Source: Lysinibacillus xylanilyticus (GTDB taxonomy: Bacteria > Bacillota > Bacilli > Bacillales_A > Planococcaceae). From it: a stretch of DNA of 64,000 bases. Both the position numbers and the translations under genes were made by a program. Below, in pieces: positions 36,508 through 44,768 of the stretch. Each line of letters begins with the position of its first letter. Position 1 is the first letter of the stretch. The stretch covers positions 2,230,037-2,294,036 of the forward strand of contig NZ_LFXJ01000005.1 in the NCBI RefSeq assembly GCF_001183605.1. Reading direction: 5' to 3'. The notes beneath the pieces are model-generated. The model did not search any database. It was not told the DNA's origin and saw only the letters and a program-made list of their open reading frames with translations.

Positions 36508-36988
36508 ATTGTTGTCTCTCCTTTTCTATTAAAATTCTCATCTTTTTTCGACCACGCAATAAATGACTTTTGAGCGTATTTAATTTTAAATCTAAAATAT
36601 TTGACGCTTGCTCATAAGTACAATCGTGCAGATCACACAACATAATTGCCTGCTTTTCATAAGGCGATAGCTGATCGAGTAAAGAAATTAACGAATGGAA
36701 GGATTCCTCATTTACCGCAATGGTTTCAGGTGTCATATGTGTTGATCGTTCAAGATTATTCGTAAGGTCCACACGGTGCTCTTTTCGTATGTAATCGATA
36801 TGGGTATAATAAGCTACTTTAAATAACCATGGTTTAATGTCTTGGACCGTATTAGAAAGTAATGTAATGTGCGCTTTATAAAAAGTATCCTGCATTAAAT
36901 CCTCTGCTAATGTTGGGTTTTTGCATAAGGAATATAAATAACGATAGATATCGTTTATATAACGCAAATAAAGCTGTTCAATGTCCAT
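36500..36988 (-). CDS. ECF RNA polymerase sigma factor
   Basis: A 162-residue sigma-70 family protein of the extracytoplasmic-function group. Region 2 (about residues 5-70: YLYSLCKNPTLAEDLMQDTFYKAH) binds core polymerase and the -10 element. Region 4 (about 110-155: LSPYEKQAIMLCDLHDCTYEQASNILDLKLNTLKSHLLRGRKKMR) recognises the -35. It is co-transcribed with its anti-sigma factor and probably autoregulated. No matching promoter was identified. Confidence 0.92.
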   Translation of the reverse strand: MDIEQLYLRYINDIYRYLYSLCKNPTLAEDLMQDTFYKAHITLLSNTVQDIKPWLFKVAYYTHIDYIRKEHRVDLTNNLERSTHMTPETIAVNEESFHSLISLLDQLSPYEKQAIMLCDLHDCTYEQASNILDLKLNTLKSHLLRGRKKMRILIEKERQQYG

Positions 36989-37016
36989 CTCTTCCCACCT
37001 TTCAATCTATCCTCGT

Positions 37017-37667
37017 TTCATAAATAGAAAAAGTTGCACAAATTTTATTTTTTTGTAATTTTATTCATTCAGATAGTAACTAAGTGTTTTTTTAATATAT
37101 CTAAGCAGTACAGTGAATTAACCTCTGCTAAACCTACTTCTTTCATAGTTTTCCATGCTTTCTAAGGATTGAAAGACTTTTCCAATGATCCCAAATAGAT
37201 CATATTGAATCCATAAAGTATCATAACCAAATATTAACTTAATAGACAACATCCGAAAAAATAGAGTTGTTTCAATTGTTTTTGGGTTACATTACGGTTA
37301 GTTCGAAATTGCATGTTCTGTTTGCGATAATGAGGAAGCTTATGTAAATGGGGAGATAAGAAGAATTGCACAGGTCAGCATCGATTATTAAAATTATGGA
37401 AAGCATTAGATTTACGAAGAAATTTATTAAACAAAAAAGTCACTCATTATTTTTCAAATGAGTGACCAAGCCCCTTATAATTTCAGAATTTATGGTAGAG
37501 TGTCAATCGACAATGTCGATGAGTGAATTATAACTGTCTACGGTATTTATTATTTTTTGAATTTTCCATAAATTCAACAGACGTTTTAACAAGATTAACA
37601 ACAAAAATTCATTAATACTTTGGGTTAATATAAATATCTACAGCCTAGATAATTACTACCCATCAAG
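37017..37667. other. Gene-free stretch between the ECF and eut loci
   Basis: About 650 AT-rich bases without a supportable gene. A hairpin GTCACTCATT/AATGAGTGAC at 37439-37465 could be a terminator. The region just past the response-regulator stop (37600-37667) contains no in-frame or frameshifted continuation of the missing ANTAR domain. Confidence 0.6.
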
Positions 37668-38117
37668 TTACCTTTTTACTCGCTCTATTATCTTTCGCTT
37701 TTGAGTTTTTTCATGCGTTAGTTGTAAAGATTGTTTTAGTGTCTGTGTCCTCTTAGCTTGTTGAAGTGCAATAATCATCGCTGGAATTAAGCTAGCTTCA
37801 GAAACGGGTTTAACGAGATATCCCATTATATTATCTTGCTTAGACTTTTCTACAAATTCTTTTTGACTATATGCAGTAATCAACAACACTGGGATATCCA
37901 GCTGATGACCAATAACCTCACTTGCTTTTAAACCATTTAATTTTGGCATTTCAATATCCATTAACACTAGATCTGGTTTTAACTTAAAAGCAAGTTCGAT
38001 TGCTCGATCCCCATCTCCTGCTTCCCCGACTACCTCATAGCCATTGTTCCGAAGCATCATTTTTAAGTCCAGTCTAATAATTGGTTCGTCCTCAACAACT
38101 AAAATCCGTTTTTTCAT
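37668..38117 (-). CDS. eutV: EutV-like response regulator, truncated ANTAR domain
   Basis: A receiver domain (about residues 1-115: ILVVEDEP, LVLMDIEMP with the phosphoacceptor Asp, LLITAYS, YLVKPV) followed by a helix that begins an ANTAR domain (LKQSLQLTHEKTQKRKIIERVKR). The protein then ends at residue 149, where EutV-type proteins continue for about 45 more residues to form the RNA-binding helices. The sequence beyond the stop does not supply them in any frame. It therefore lacks most of its known output domain. The ATG at 38117 has AAAGG about ten bases upstream. It is the last gene after eutC. Confidence 0.75.
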   Translation of the reverse strand: MKKRILVVEDEPIIRLDLKMMLRNNGYEVVGEAGDGDRAIELAFKLKPDLVLMDIEMPKLNGLKASEVIGHQLDIPVLLITAYSQKEFVEKSKQDNIMGYLVKPVSEASLIPAMIIALQQAKRTQTLKQSLQLTHEKTQKRKIIERVKR

Positions 38118-38148
38118 AACATCACAACCTTTCTCGACAGGGAGAATA

Positions 38149-39006
38149 TTACATATTGTTATTCCTTTGTTGAGCAAAAGAAACTCCTGTACACTTAGCA
38201 CGAAGCATTTGTTCGATTAAATCAGAAAGGTAGGCACCAGCTTCAACTGAAGTCAGTCCATCTTTATGGATATTTGAAATGACCGTCCGATCAGCTTCAA
38301 CTGTTTTTTCAGTAGGCCTATAAATCATGTATGCGCTCAAGCTTTCATCTGTATTTAGACCTGGCCTTTCACCAATCAATGAAATAACAAGGTCACAATT
38401 AACAATAGCTGCTAATTCGTCTTGCACCCATACACGCGCTCTCTTAATAAAGAACGGCTTTGCGACACTTATATTCTTTAATTTTAGTCCTTGTACTAAA
38501 GCAGGTAGTAAATCAACTACATTTGCTTCTACCGCAGAGGAGCTCAATCCATCACAAACAATAATTTGAACATCTTTGCCTTTTTCCCCGTTCTTTTCAA
38601 GATATTTAATAGCTTCATCCGATAACTTTCGACCAGCATCTAAATCCATTAAGTAAGACTTCATATCATTAGCTCTTGTTTCCAGCTTGTGTAAACCCAT
38701 ATTTTGAAGAAAATCATCACTTACATCTCTTAATACAGCATCTTGCGCAGCTGCATGATCAATTAAAAATTGTAAATAGCTTGTCGTCAACATACGCGTT
38801 CCTGTTCGACCAATACCAATACGGGCAGGCGTAATACTTTGTGCTCGCTCAATGGATGCAGCGTTATGCGGCTTGTCTACCCCTTTTATACGTTCTTCTG
38901 GAAAATATATAGTTTCTTCTTTTTTTTGATCGAGATCGTTTTTTGGCGAATTCATGTTTTTCTTCACTTCATCAACTACTCTTTGAACAATTTCTTGAAT
39001 ATCCAT
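38149..39006 (-). CDS. eutC: Ethanolamine ammonia-lyase small subunit
   Basis: A 285-residue EutC. It has a Gln/Glu-rich N-terminal segment followed by TPARIGIGRTGTRMLTTSYLQFLIDHAAAQDAVL, VIVCDGLSSSAVEANV-like sequence (IIVCDGLSSSAVEAN) and SLIGERPGLNTDESLSAYMIYRP, the family hallmarks. With EutB it forms the cobalamin-dependent enzyme that splits ethanolamine into acetaldehyde and ammonia. It starts 15 bases after the eutB stop with GGGAGGAG. No shell-protein, eutA or eutG genes lie nearby, so this is a compact eut locus. Confidence 0.92.
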   Translation of the reverse strand: MDIQEIVQRVVDEVKKNMNSPKNDLDQKKEETIYFPEERIKGVDKPHNAASIERAQSITPARIGIGRTGTRMLTTSYLQFLIDHAAAQDAVLRDVSDDFLQNMGLHKLETRANDMKSYLMDLDAGRKLSDEAIKYLEKNGEKGKDVQIIVCDGLSSSAVEANVVDLLPALVQGLKLKNISVAKPFFIKRARVWVQDELAAIVNCDLVISLIGERPGLNTDESLSAYMIYRPTEKTVEADRTVISNIHKDGLTSVEAGAYLSDLIEQMLRAKCTGVSFAQQRNNNM

Positions 39007-39021
39007 TTTGCTCCTCCCCTC

Positions 39022-40386
39022 TTAATCAAAAATTGATAAATCTCCCGCACGTTTCGTCAACTTTCCATTTTCCATTAGGCCCATATTCTCCATCCATTTT
39101 TCGAATTCCCGAAGTGGTCGTAAGCCCAGAATCTCACGCAAACTAGCATCATCGTGATAGCTTGTATCTTGATAATTCAGCATGACATCATCTCCACCTG
39201 GTACTCCCATGTAAAAATTCGCTCCTGCAACTGCCGTTATGATACCGGCAACTTCCTGATCATTTTGATCGGCATCCATATGATTTGTGTACGTTGGAGC
39301 AATTCCCATTGGCAAGCCATGCAATTTCCCCATAAATCCGTCTTCAAGATCCGCTCTAATTAATTGGCGTCCATCATAAAGTGTCTCCGGTCCAATAAAG
39401 CCAGAAACGGTATTCACCATGAAAGGCTTCCAGTGGCGTGCATAACCGTAGCTTCTTGATTCAAGGGTTTGCATATCTACCCCAAAATCAGCATTTAAAG
39501 AAACCTCCGAACCTTGCCCTGTTTCAAAATACATAAAGTTCGGACCTGTAGATGTACCAAATCGAGCCATCATCTCATAGCCCTCATCAAGAATTTTTTT
39601 AGATATACCGAACGCTTCATTCCCTTTTTGCGTACCTGCTAAACTTTGAAACATAAGAGCGATAGGTGCCCCCTGCTTTAAAGCTTCCATTTGTGTTGTT
39701 ATATGAGCCAAAACACAATTTTGAGTTGGAATTTGCCACTTCTCAATAAATTCATGTGAAAGAGTCAAAAGTTTTTTGACGGATTCAATCGTATCCACAT
39801 TCGGATTGATACCAATTACTGCATCTCCCGCTCCGTAGGACAACCCTTCCTTTATTGAATACAAAATGCCTTCTGGAACATCATTTGGATGGTTTGGTTG
39901 ACAACGAAATGCTAAACGACCAGGCTCTCCAATTGTAGTATTACAATGTGCTTGATATCTCATTTTCTGTGAAGCAAGAACAAGATCAATGCTCGACATC
40001 AGCTTAGCAACAGCAGAAATCATTTCACTTGTTAGTCCCCTTGAAAGTTTCAATAATTTATCTGTACCTGTATCAGATGACAGAATATAATTTCTCAGTT
40101 CACCGACAGTCCAACTTTGAATATCCTTGTAAATCGTGTCGCTAATATCATCATAAATCAAACGTGTTACTTCATCGATCTCATACGGAATAACCGGATT
40201 CTCATAAATTTCTTTCAGCTGCATCTCGCTAAGTACTACTTTTGCTGCCATGCGCTCAAGCGATGATCCTGCTGCTACACGCGCCATCACATCCCCAGAC
40301 TTCGCTTCACTCGCTTTTGCAAGTACCTCCCTTACCGACGAAAACGTATAATGAGTTCCTTTTACTACACAAGACAATTTCATCAT
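39022..40386 (-). CDS. eutB: Ethanolamine ammonia-lyase large subunit
   Basis: A 454-residue EutB, the full family length. Hallmarks are LSRGLTSEMISAVAKLMS, FRCQPNHPNDVPEGILYSIKEGLSYGAGDAVIGINPN, VLAHITTQMEA, ETGQGSEVSLNADFGVDMQTLE and YTNHMDADQND. It carries the active site for ethanolamine deamination with adenosylcobalamin. A ribosome site GGGGTG precedes the paired ATGs. A leader with an intrinsic terminator lies just upstream, the place where an ANTAR regulator would normally act. Confidence 0.93.
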   Translation of the reverse strand: MMKLSCVVKGTHYTFSSVREVLAKASEAKSGDVMARVAAGSSLERMAAKVVLSEMQLKEIYENPVIPYEIDEVTRLIYDDISDTIYKDIQSWTVGELRNYILSSDTGTDKLLKLSRGLTSEMISAVAKLMSSIDLVLASQKMRYQAHCNTTIGEPGRLAFRCQPNHPNDVPEGILYSIKEGLSYGAGDAVIGINPNVDTIESVKKLLTLSHEFIEKWQIPTQNCVLAHITTQMEALKQGAPIALMFQSLAGTQKGNEAFGISKKILDEGYEMMARFGTSTGPNFMYFETGQGSEVSLNADFGVDMQTLESRSYGYARHWKPFMVNTVSGFIGPETLYDGRQLIRADLEDGFMGKLHGLPMGIAPTYTNHMDADQNDQEVAGIITAVAGANFYMGVPGGDDVMLNYQDTSYHDDASLREILGLRPLREFEKWMENMGLMENGKLTKRAGDLSIFD

Positions 40387-40410
40387 TTAACACCCCTTTT
40401 TATATGTAAC

Positions 40411-40422
40411 AGATTGCAATCT
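40411..40422. promoter_or_regulatory. 12-base perfect palindrome before eutB
   Basis: AGATTGCAATCT lies between the leader terminator and the eutB start. It is a perfect dyad and could be a protein-binding site or a small hairpin. No known regulator is assigned. Confidence 0.35.
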
Positions 40423-40426
40423 AACG

Positions 40427-40491
40427 AAAAAAAGCGCTTTCACTTATCCCTGAAGAAAATTTTCTTCGGGCGTGAAAGGCGCCTTTGCCTC
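40427..40491 (-). promoter_or_regulatory. eutB leader with terminator and overlapping hairpin
   Basis: On the minus strand the arms GCGCCTTTCAC and GTGAAAGCGC, with an inner palindrome GAAGAAAATTTTCTTC, form a strong terminator followed by seven Ts (40427-40483). A second hairpin, GAGGC-AAAGGC-GCCTT (40476-40491), shares the terminator's 5' arm and so excludes it. Its hexaloop has A at position 1 and G at position 4, as in ANTAR-bound antiterminators. The matching upstream first hairpin was not convincingly found. Confidence 0.55.
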
Positions 40492-40586
40492 TGATATTAT
40501 TTTAGTTCATTCTACAATACTCTCAAATGTTTTGTAAATAGTTCGAAAAAAATGACAACACTATTAACGAAACAAAGCACCAAATC

Positions 40587-40842
40587 AATTATGCCTCGGC
40601 ATAATTGTTGCTGTCGCTTCGCTTTCGCACAGATAAACAATGCGTCCGGAATCGGTAAGGATTTAACTTCTTTCAGCAGATTTTGGACACCTGCTGATAA
40701 GTAACTTAAAACCTCATTCTTCTCACCACCTATAGATGTGGGAGACTTATGTACCTATCGCTACGCTTTCGTTACAAAAGATATTTGTAACTGCCGTTGC
40801 ACTTTCGTTACAGAAAATATTGCTGAAAGGAGTTAAAAATGT
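40587..40842. repeat. Dispersed mosaic hairpin repeat, copy B
   Basis: Starts with the identical 20-base palindrome (40587-40606). It then has CTGTCGCTTCGCTTTCG, a shortened CCGGAATCGG arm, the TTTTGGACACC hairpin, CACCTATAGATGTGG, two CTATCGCTACGCTTTCG-like units and the closing GCTGAAAGGAGTTAAAAA. It lies between the eut kinase gene and the eutB leader, so it separates the two eut transcription units. Confidence 0.8.
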
Positions 40843-40856
40843 TATTTAAGATTTAT

Positions 40857-41942
40857 TTAGGAACCCTCAATAGCTACTATCGGAAAAGTTATTGAAACTT
40901 TTGCCCCTTTGGCATACATAGGAAATGAAAGAACTCCTTGCAGCCTCTCTTCAACTAACATCTCTACAAGATGTAATCCTAAAGATGAAGTATCGTCTAA
41001 AGAAAAAGAATCACCAATTCCACATCCATCATCCGTTACTGTAATCGTAACCATCTGTTTTCGTCTCCTCAAATTTATATCAATTTTCCCGTAATTTTGT
41101 GAAGGAAAAGCATGCTTAATGCTATTTTGAACTAACTCATTAACAATTAATGCAATGGCTGTTGCTTGATCTGAAGGACAGAATACTGATTCCCCTTCAA
41201 CAGACACAGTAATATGTTGACCTGGAATAATGGACGAAGAAACTAGTAAAGTAGAAATTTGCTGTATTAAAACTTTAATATCCGCTTCCTCAATTCCACG
41301 TTGGGCCAAATAATCATGTACTAAAGCCATACTAGATATACGAGATATACTATCGTGAAATACCTCAGATACTTCCTCCGAGTGAGTGCGTTGCATCTGT
41401 AACCGCAGCAAACTAGAAATAACCTGTAAATTATTTTTTACGCGATGATGGATTTCCTGAACGACAATGGCTTGAAATACACGTTGCTTTTCTTCACTAT
41501 TAGTCGCTCTCATAAGCTGCTCTATATTTCTCTCATTCTGTACTACCTGTGAGATATCTCTTTCCTTAATTAATACCGCAATAGTCTCCCCATGCTGATC
41601 ATTTATAGGAACAATATCTTGTTGCATGATTCCGCGCTCTTCCGTAATGCCTCTTGATCCAAAAAGTGGTTTTCCGGTTTTCAAACTAAATAAAACACCC
41701 GGCTCCATTTCTTCATACGCTATCTGCCCTAACATACTTTTTTTATACAATGATGCTATATTGGTAGGCTTTGCTTCAGCTACAACGAAAGATGCGTTAT
41801 CTTCTTCCAAAAGACAATCAATGAAGATGTCTGCTTGAGAAAGGTCAGCTATTATTTGAAGGTTTTTGGCCACACCTAAAATAATTTCACACTGTTCATT
41901 TGATAAACTTGTAAATCGTTTTAAATCTAAAATTCCCATCAT
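40857..41942 (-). CDS. eutW: EutW-like sensor histidine kinase
   Basis: A 361-residue soluble kinase. The N-terminus (about 1-150) is a PAS/GAF-like sensor. The phosphoacceptor helix is EIHHRVKNNLQVISSLLRLQ (HisKA_2, near residue 160). The ATPase domain has ALIVNELVQNSIKHAF and DDGCGIGD. The HisKA_2 type is the kind that pairs with ANTAR response regulators, and EutW senses ethanolamine in other Firmicutes. There are no membrane segments. The start has GGGGAG upstream. It is separated from eutB by repeat B and the leader. Confidence 0.85.
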   Translation of the reverse strand: MMGILDLKRFTSLSNEQCEIILGVAKNLQIIADLSQADIFIDCLLEEDNASFVVAEAKPTNIASLYKKSMLGQIAYEEMEPGVLFSLKTGKPLFGSRGITEERGIMQQDIVPINDQHGETIAVLIKERDISQVVQNERNIEQLMRATNSEEKQRVFQAIVVQEIHHRVKNNLQVISSLLRLQMQRTHSEEVSEVFHDSISRISSMALVHDYLAQRGIEEADIKVLIQQISTLLVSSSIIPGQHITVSVEGESVFCPSDQATAIALIVNELVQNSIKHAFPSQNYGKIDINLRRRKQMVTITVTDDGCGIGDSFSLDDTSSLGLHLVEMLVEERLQGVLSFPMYAKGAKVSITFPIVAIEGS

Positions 41943-42124
41943 GATCTACGCTCCCCTCTCTCTAGTTTTCCAAACACTATAGCAAAAATAAAAATTGTAT
42001 TCAATGTGATACATAATCTCTATATAAAATTAAGTGGTCACAGGGCAAGTTAAATTTCAACATATAGAAACAAAGAACAAGTTTTTCCTTGTTTTTGAAT
42101 ATAATATATATTACAATCCTAACT

Positions 42125-42143
42125 GAAAATGAAAATCATTATT
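42125..42143 (+). promoter_or_regulatory. Fur box
   Basis: GAAAATGAAAATCATTATT matches the classic 19-base Fur consensus at 16 positions. It lies ten bases before the ATG of the collapsed siderophore-uptake genes and about 400 bases before the intact FhuF-like gene. Confidence 0.75.
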
Positions 42144-42153
42144 AACTAAAGAA

Positions 42154-42535
42154 ATGATGACTAATAAGTATTTACTATTATTCTTCACAATATTTGCAGT
42201 GCTATTTGTATAAGTAGCATGTTGAGATAATGCATCAGACAACAAAGTCAACAAAATGTGAAATTAAACCTGTTCTTGGTACAACGACAATTGAAGGAAC
42301 ACCAAAGTGTATTGTGACACTTTATCAATTTGAATTAAAACGCTTAGAACATAGAACAATTGTTATGGTTCTACATAATTTGAATCTCGCTTGTCGCTAT
42401 GCAGACCATATAGTTGCAATTCATAATCAGACAGTAGAAATGGTTCAAGAAGTATTTGGGATGGAAGTAGCCGTATCCGAGGATCCTTTTTTGGAACTCC
42501 ATTATGTATCCCGAAAGGAAAAGGAAGGTATTTAA
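42154..42535 (+). pseudogene. Collapsed siderophore-uptake genes (binding protein N-terminus joined to FecE C-terminus)
   Basis: Three parts are recognisable. First, a lipoprotein signal (MMTNKYLLLFFTIFAVLFV, stop, VAC, stop, DNASDN): restoring two stop codons gives a normal LVACG lipobox. Second, after a frameshift, IKPVLGTTTIEGTPK...IVTLYQ, the start of a siderophore-binding protein. Third, from the same TLYQ the sequence passes directly into RTIVMVLHNLNLACRYADHIVAIHNQ, the C-terminus of a FecE-type ATPase. A one-base shift near 42488 then destroys the FecE ending (restoring a T gives DPFFGTPLCIPKGKGR). The intervening permease genes are gone. Confidence 0.8.
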
Positions 42536-42536
42536 A

Positions 42537-43190
42537 ATGAATTTAGAGCCTTATGGCGTGGAAAAGCACCCCTCACCTCAAGGTGTTCCTGTACATCAAT
42601 TATTGAATAAAGATATTTTACTACCAATCATTAAACAGTATGGAAATTACTTAAATACTTCTTCCTTACCTGTAGCAGGTTCTTTATTTTTAAAACGTTA
42701 TGCAGTGTTAGTAGCAGCTTCGAGTCTTGATTATTATGGACTGCAAAAGAAAAGAATTGATTGGTGGTCTACAGCTCGATTAGATGTAACATCATTTAAA
42801 TTGCTAATTGAAGAAAATCCAACAGAACTTTTAGACGAATGTTGGAAAAATCGCATTTTTGCTCAAAATTTTACACCAATGATTACTATTATAAGCGAGG
42901 AATGTAAAATTCCCTCAAAGATCCTATGGGAAAATCTAGCAGTAAGGCTACTTGCAACTCTTCGTAAAAATGAAGAATTATATACTTTAAATGAATTAAA
43001 TGAACATTTTAATGACCTTACAAGCGTTGAAACTAATTGGTTAGGTATGGAGCAAAATCCTTTTCTAACTTATCTTCAGCCAAATGAGACATGGATTGAA
43101 GCACCTGTTCGAAAAACGTGTTGCAGATACTATCAAGTCAATACAAAAGCTGATATTCCATATTGTAAGAAATGTCCATTGAGGAAATAA
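42537..43190 (+). CDS. FhuF-like ferric siderophore reductase
   Basis: A 217-residue protein with four C-terminal cysteines in the FhuF pattern: Cys-Cys (RKTCCRYY), ten residues, then Cys-x2-Cys (YCKKCPLRK). These bind an unusual [2Fe-2S] cluster used to reduce iron(III) siderophores inside the cell. The body has WWSTARLDV and WENLAVRLLATLRK. The ATG at 42537 follows GGAAGG. It looks intact although the transport genes before it are destroyed, and it may still be driven by the upstream Fur-boxed promoter. Confidence 0.8.
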   Translation: MNLEPYGVEKHPSPQGVPVHQLLNKDILLPIIKQYGNYLNTSSLPVAGSLFLKRYAVLVAASSLDYYGLQKKRIDWWSTARLDVTSFKLLIEENPTELLDECWKNRIFAQNFTPMITIISEECKIPSKILWENLAVRLLATLRKNEELYTLNELNEHFNDLTSVETNWLGMEQNPFLTYLQPNETWIEAPVRKTCCRYYQVNTKADIPYCKKCPLRK

Positions 43191-43268
43191 TATATTGTTA
43201 TAAAGAAATTGATTTCTTACATTAAAGGTAACTGTTCAACCTAGAGTTTTCAATGTACGATCAAATAA

Positions 43269-43312
43269 AGAGGGAGCATGTTTTTTCATTAATAAAAAAC
43301 ATGCTCCCTTTA
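43269..43312 (+). terminator. Terminator after the FhuF-like gene
   Basis: Long hairpin with arms AGGGAGCATGTTTTTT and AAAAAACATGCTCCCT and a seven-base loop; able to serve both converging genes. Confidence 0.85.
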
Positions 43313-43405
43313 AGTCAAATATACTTTATTAATATGATAAACTTCCTGCATTAATTTACTTAGAAGGCGATTACGCTATCGAAGAAAACAACAAACCTTC
43401 TAATA

Positions 43406-44377
43406 TTAAACAGCCTGCCGTAATTCTTCTTCCTCTTGTATAACCTGCGGACTATTGTTTTCTTCTCTACGTTGACAAATGTTATTCCAAATTAGAGCTG
43501 AAATAACAAGTAGGGTCCCTGCTATATCAAAGATTGTTATTTTATATCCTTGTAACATCATAATGACTAATGTAGTAATTGGAACGAAATTAATAAATAA
43601 AATTCCATTAATAGATGATAAGATTTTCACACCATAATTCCAACTAAGCAATGCTACAATACCTGGTAGTGTCATCATAAACAATAAATCATACTTAATA
43701 GCAAAAATCGTTTCCGTACTTGGGACTGATACATACCCTTGTGCCGTGATGATCATTGTGATGATACCTGTTACAGCTGTGCCAAATACACATGTTAATG
43801 TAGAATAGCGGAGAGTAGACCAATCATTAAATGTTTGACCACCCATTGTATATATAACCCAACCTACAACACCAATTAAAATAAATGCGAGCGAAACTAG
43901 ATTATGTTTCAGTGTAAGAAAGAAACTCATATCGCCTTTTGTAATAACAAAAATAGCTCCAATAAAAGCAATGATCATGCTGCTAATCATATACTTCTTC
44001 GGTTTCACATGTTTATAACCCCATAGAATAGCAATCGAAATCATTGGCATTAGTGCTTCCATAATCGACGCTACCATAACGCCAGATTTCCCCATTAACA
44101 TCTGACCTAAAAAAACTAACACGTTGTAAACAGTAAACGCCATCGTCCCAAAAAAGACGAGCAACTTACCTTTCCCCTCTAAAAGAAAAGCTTTTTTACC
44201 TTCTTTCATCCATAATAAAATAACTAATACAATCGATACTGCCCCATATCGAATAATTGAAAAATAGAATGGATTTATATATTCAAGTGCATGATCTGCA
44301 ACTGGAAACATAGCTCCCCATGACATACTTGCAATTAAACATGCTATCATGCCTAATATTATTTGACTTTTTCTCAC
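43406..44377 (-). CDS. EamA/DMT family transporter
   Basis: A 323-residue membrane protein with ten helices and two EamA domains, starting MACLIASMSWGAMFPVADHALEYI. A Glu/Gln-rich tail of about 25 residues ends it. Family members export amino acids or other metabolites. The GTG start at 44377 follows GAGG with seven bases between. The LysR gene that diverges beyond repeat C is the probable regulator. Confidence 0.88.
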   Translation of the reverse strand: MRKSQIILGMIACLIASMSWGAMFPVADHALEYINPFYFSIIRYGAVSIVLVILLWMKEGKKAFLLEGKGKLLVFFGTMAFTVYNVLVFLGQMLMGKSGVMVASIMEALMPMISIAILWGYKHVKPKKYMISSMIIAFIGAIFVITKGDMSFFLTLKHNLVSLAFILIGVVGWVIYTMGGQTFNDWSTLRYSTLTCVFGTAVTGIITMIITAQGYVSVPSTETIFAIKYDLLFMMTLPGIVALLSWNYGVKILSSINGILFINFVPITTLVIMMLQGYKITIFDIAGTLLVISALIWNNICQRREENNSPQVIQEEEELRQAV

Positions 44378-44407
44378 TGTTTTTCCTCGTTTCTCTACAA
44401 CTCTATC

Positions 44408-44672
44408 AATTATGCCTCGGCATAATTGCTTCCGGAATCGGCTTTGTGCTTAGGCCTGCACGATGCAGGTCAGTTAGCCGTTATCGCATGGATGCGATGG
44501 TTTTAGGCTAACATCCCCTAAGCACTCCTTTCCGATTCCGTGACATCCGCCGGAGGCTTTGGGCCAACAAGATGTTGGTCACTCAGTCGTTGCCACAGGA
44601 AGTGGCGTTCTTAGACTGAGTTCCTCTATTTCTCCGGGTGTTTGGACACCCACTGAAAGAAGTTAAAATTCA
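44408..44672. repeat. Dispersed mosaic hairpin repeat, copy C, with two structured inserts
   Basis: Opens with the 20-base palindrome (44408-44427) and has the outer CGGAATCGG/CCGATTCCG arms. Here the tip of the first hairpin carries an insert (44455-44512), and the next hairpin carries a second (44564-44620). Each insert is a six-base-pair hairpin with a triloop, then TCA, then a seven-base-pair stem, GTT, an inner stem-loop, a seven-base internal strand ending TTA, and the closing arm. The repeat closes with GGTGTTTGGACACCCAC and CTGAAAGAAGTTAAAA. Confidence 0.8.
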
Positions 44673-44768
44673 CAATGAGAATTATAAAAAAGAAAATACA
44701 TCACGTAAAATGATTGAAAGTGATATTAACTATCATTTATAATGATAGTTTTTAAGGAGGGATGCTCA

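Noticed and set aside
44320..44511. A plus-strand frame of 63 codons
   Set aside because: It runs antisense to the EamA gene start into repeat C and has no ribosome site.
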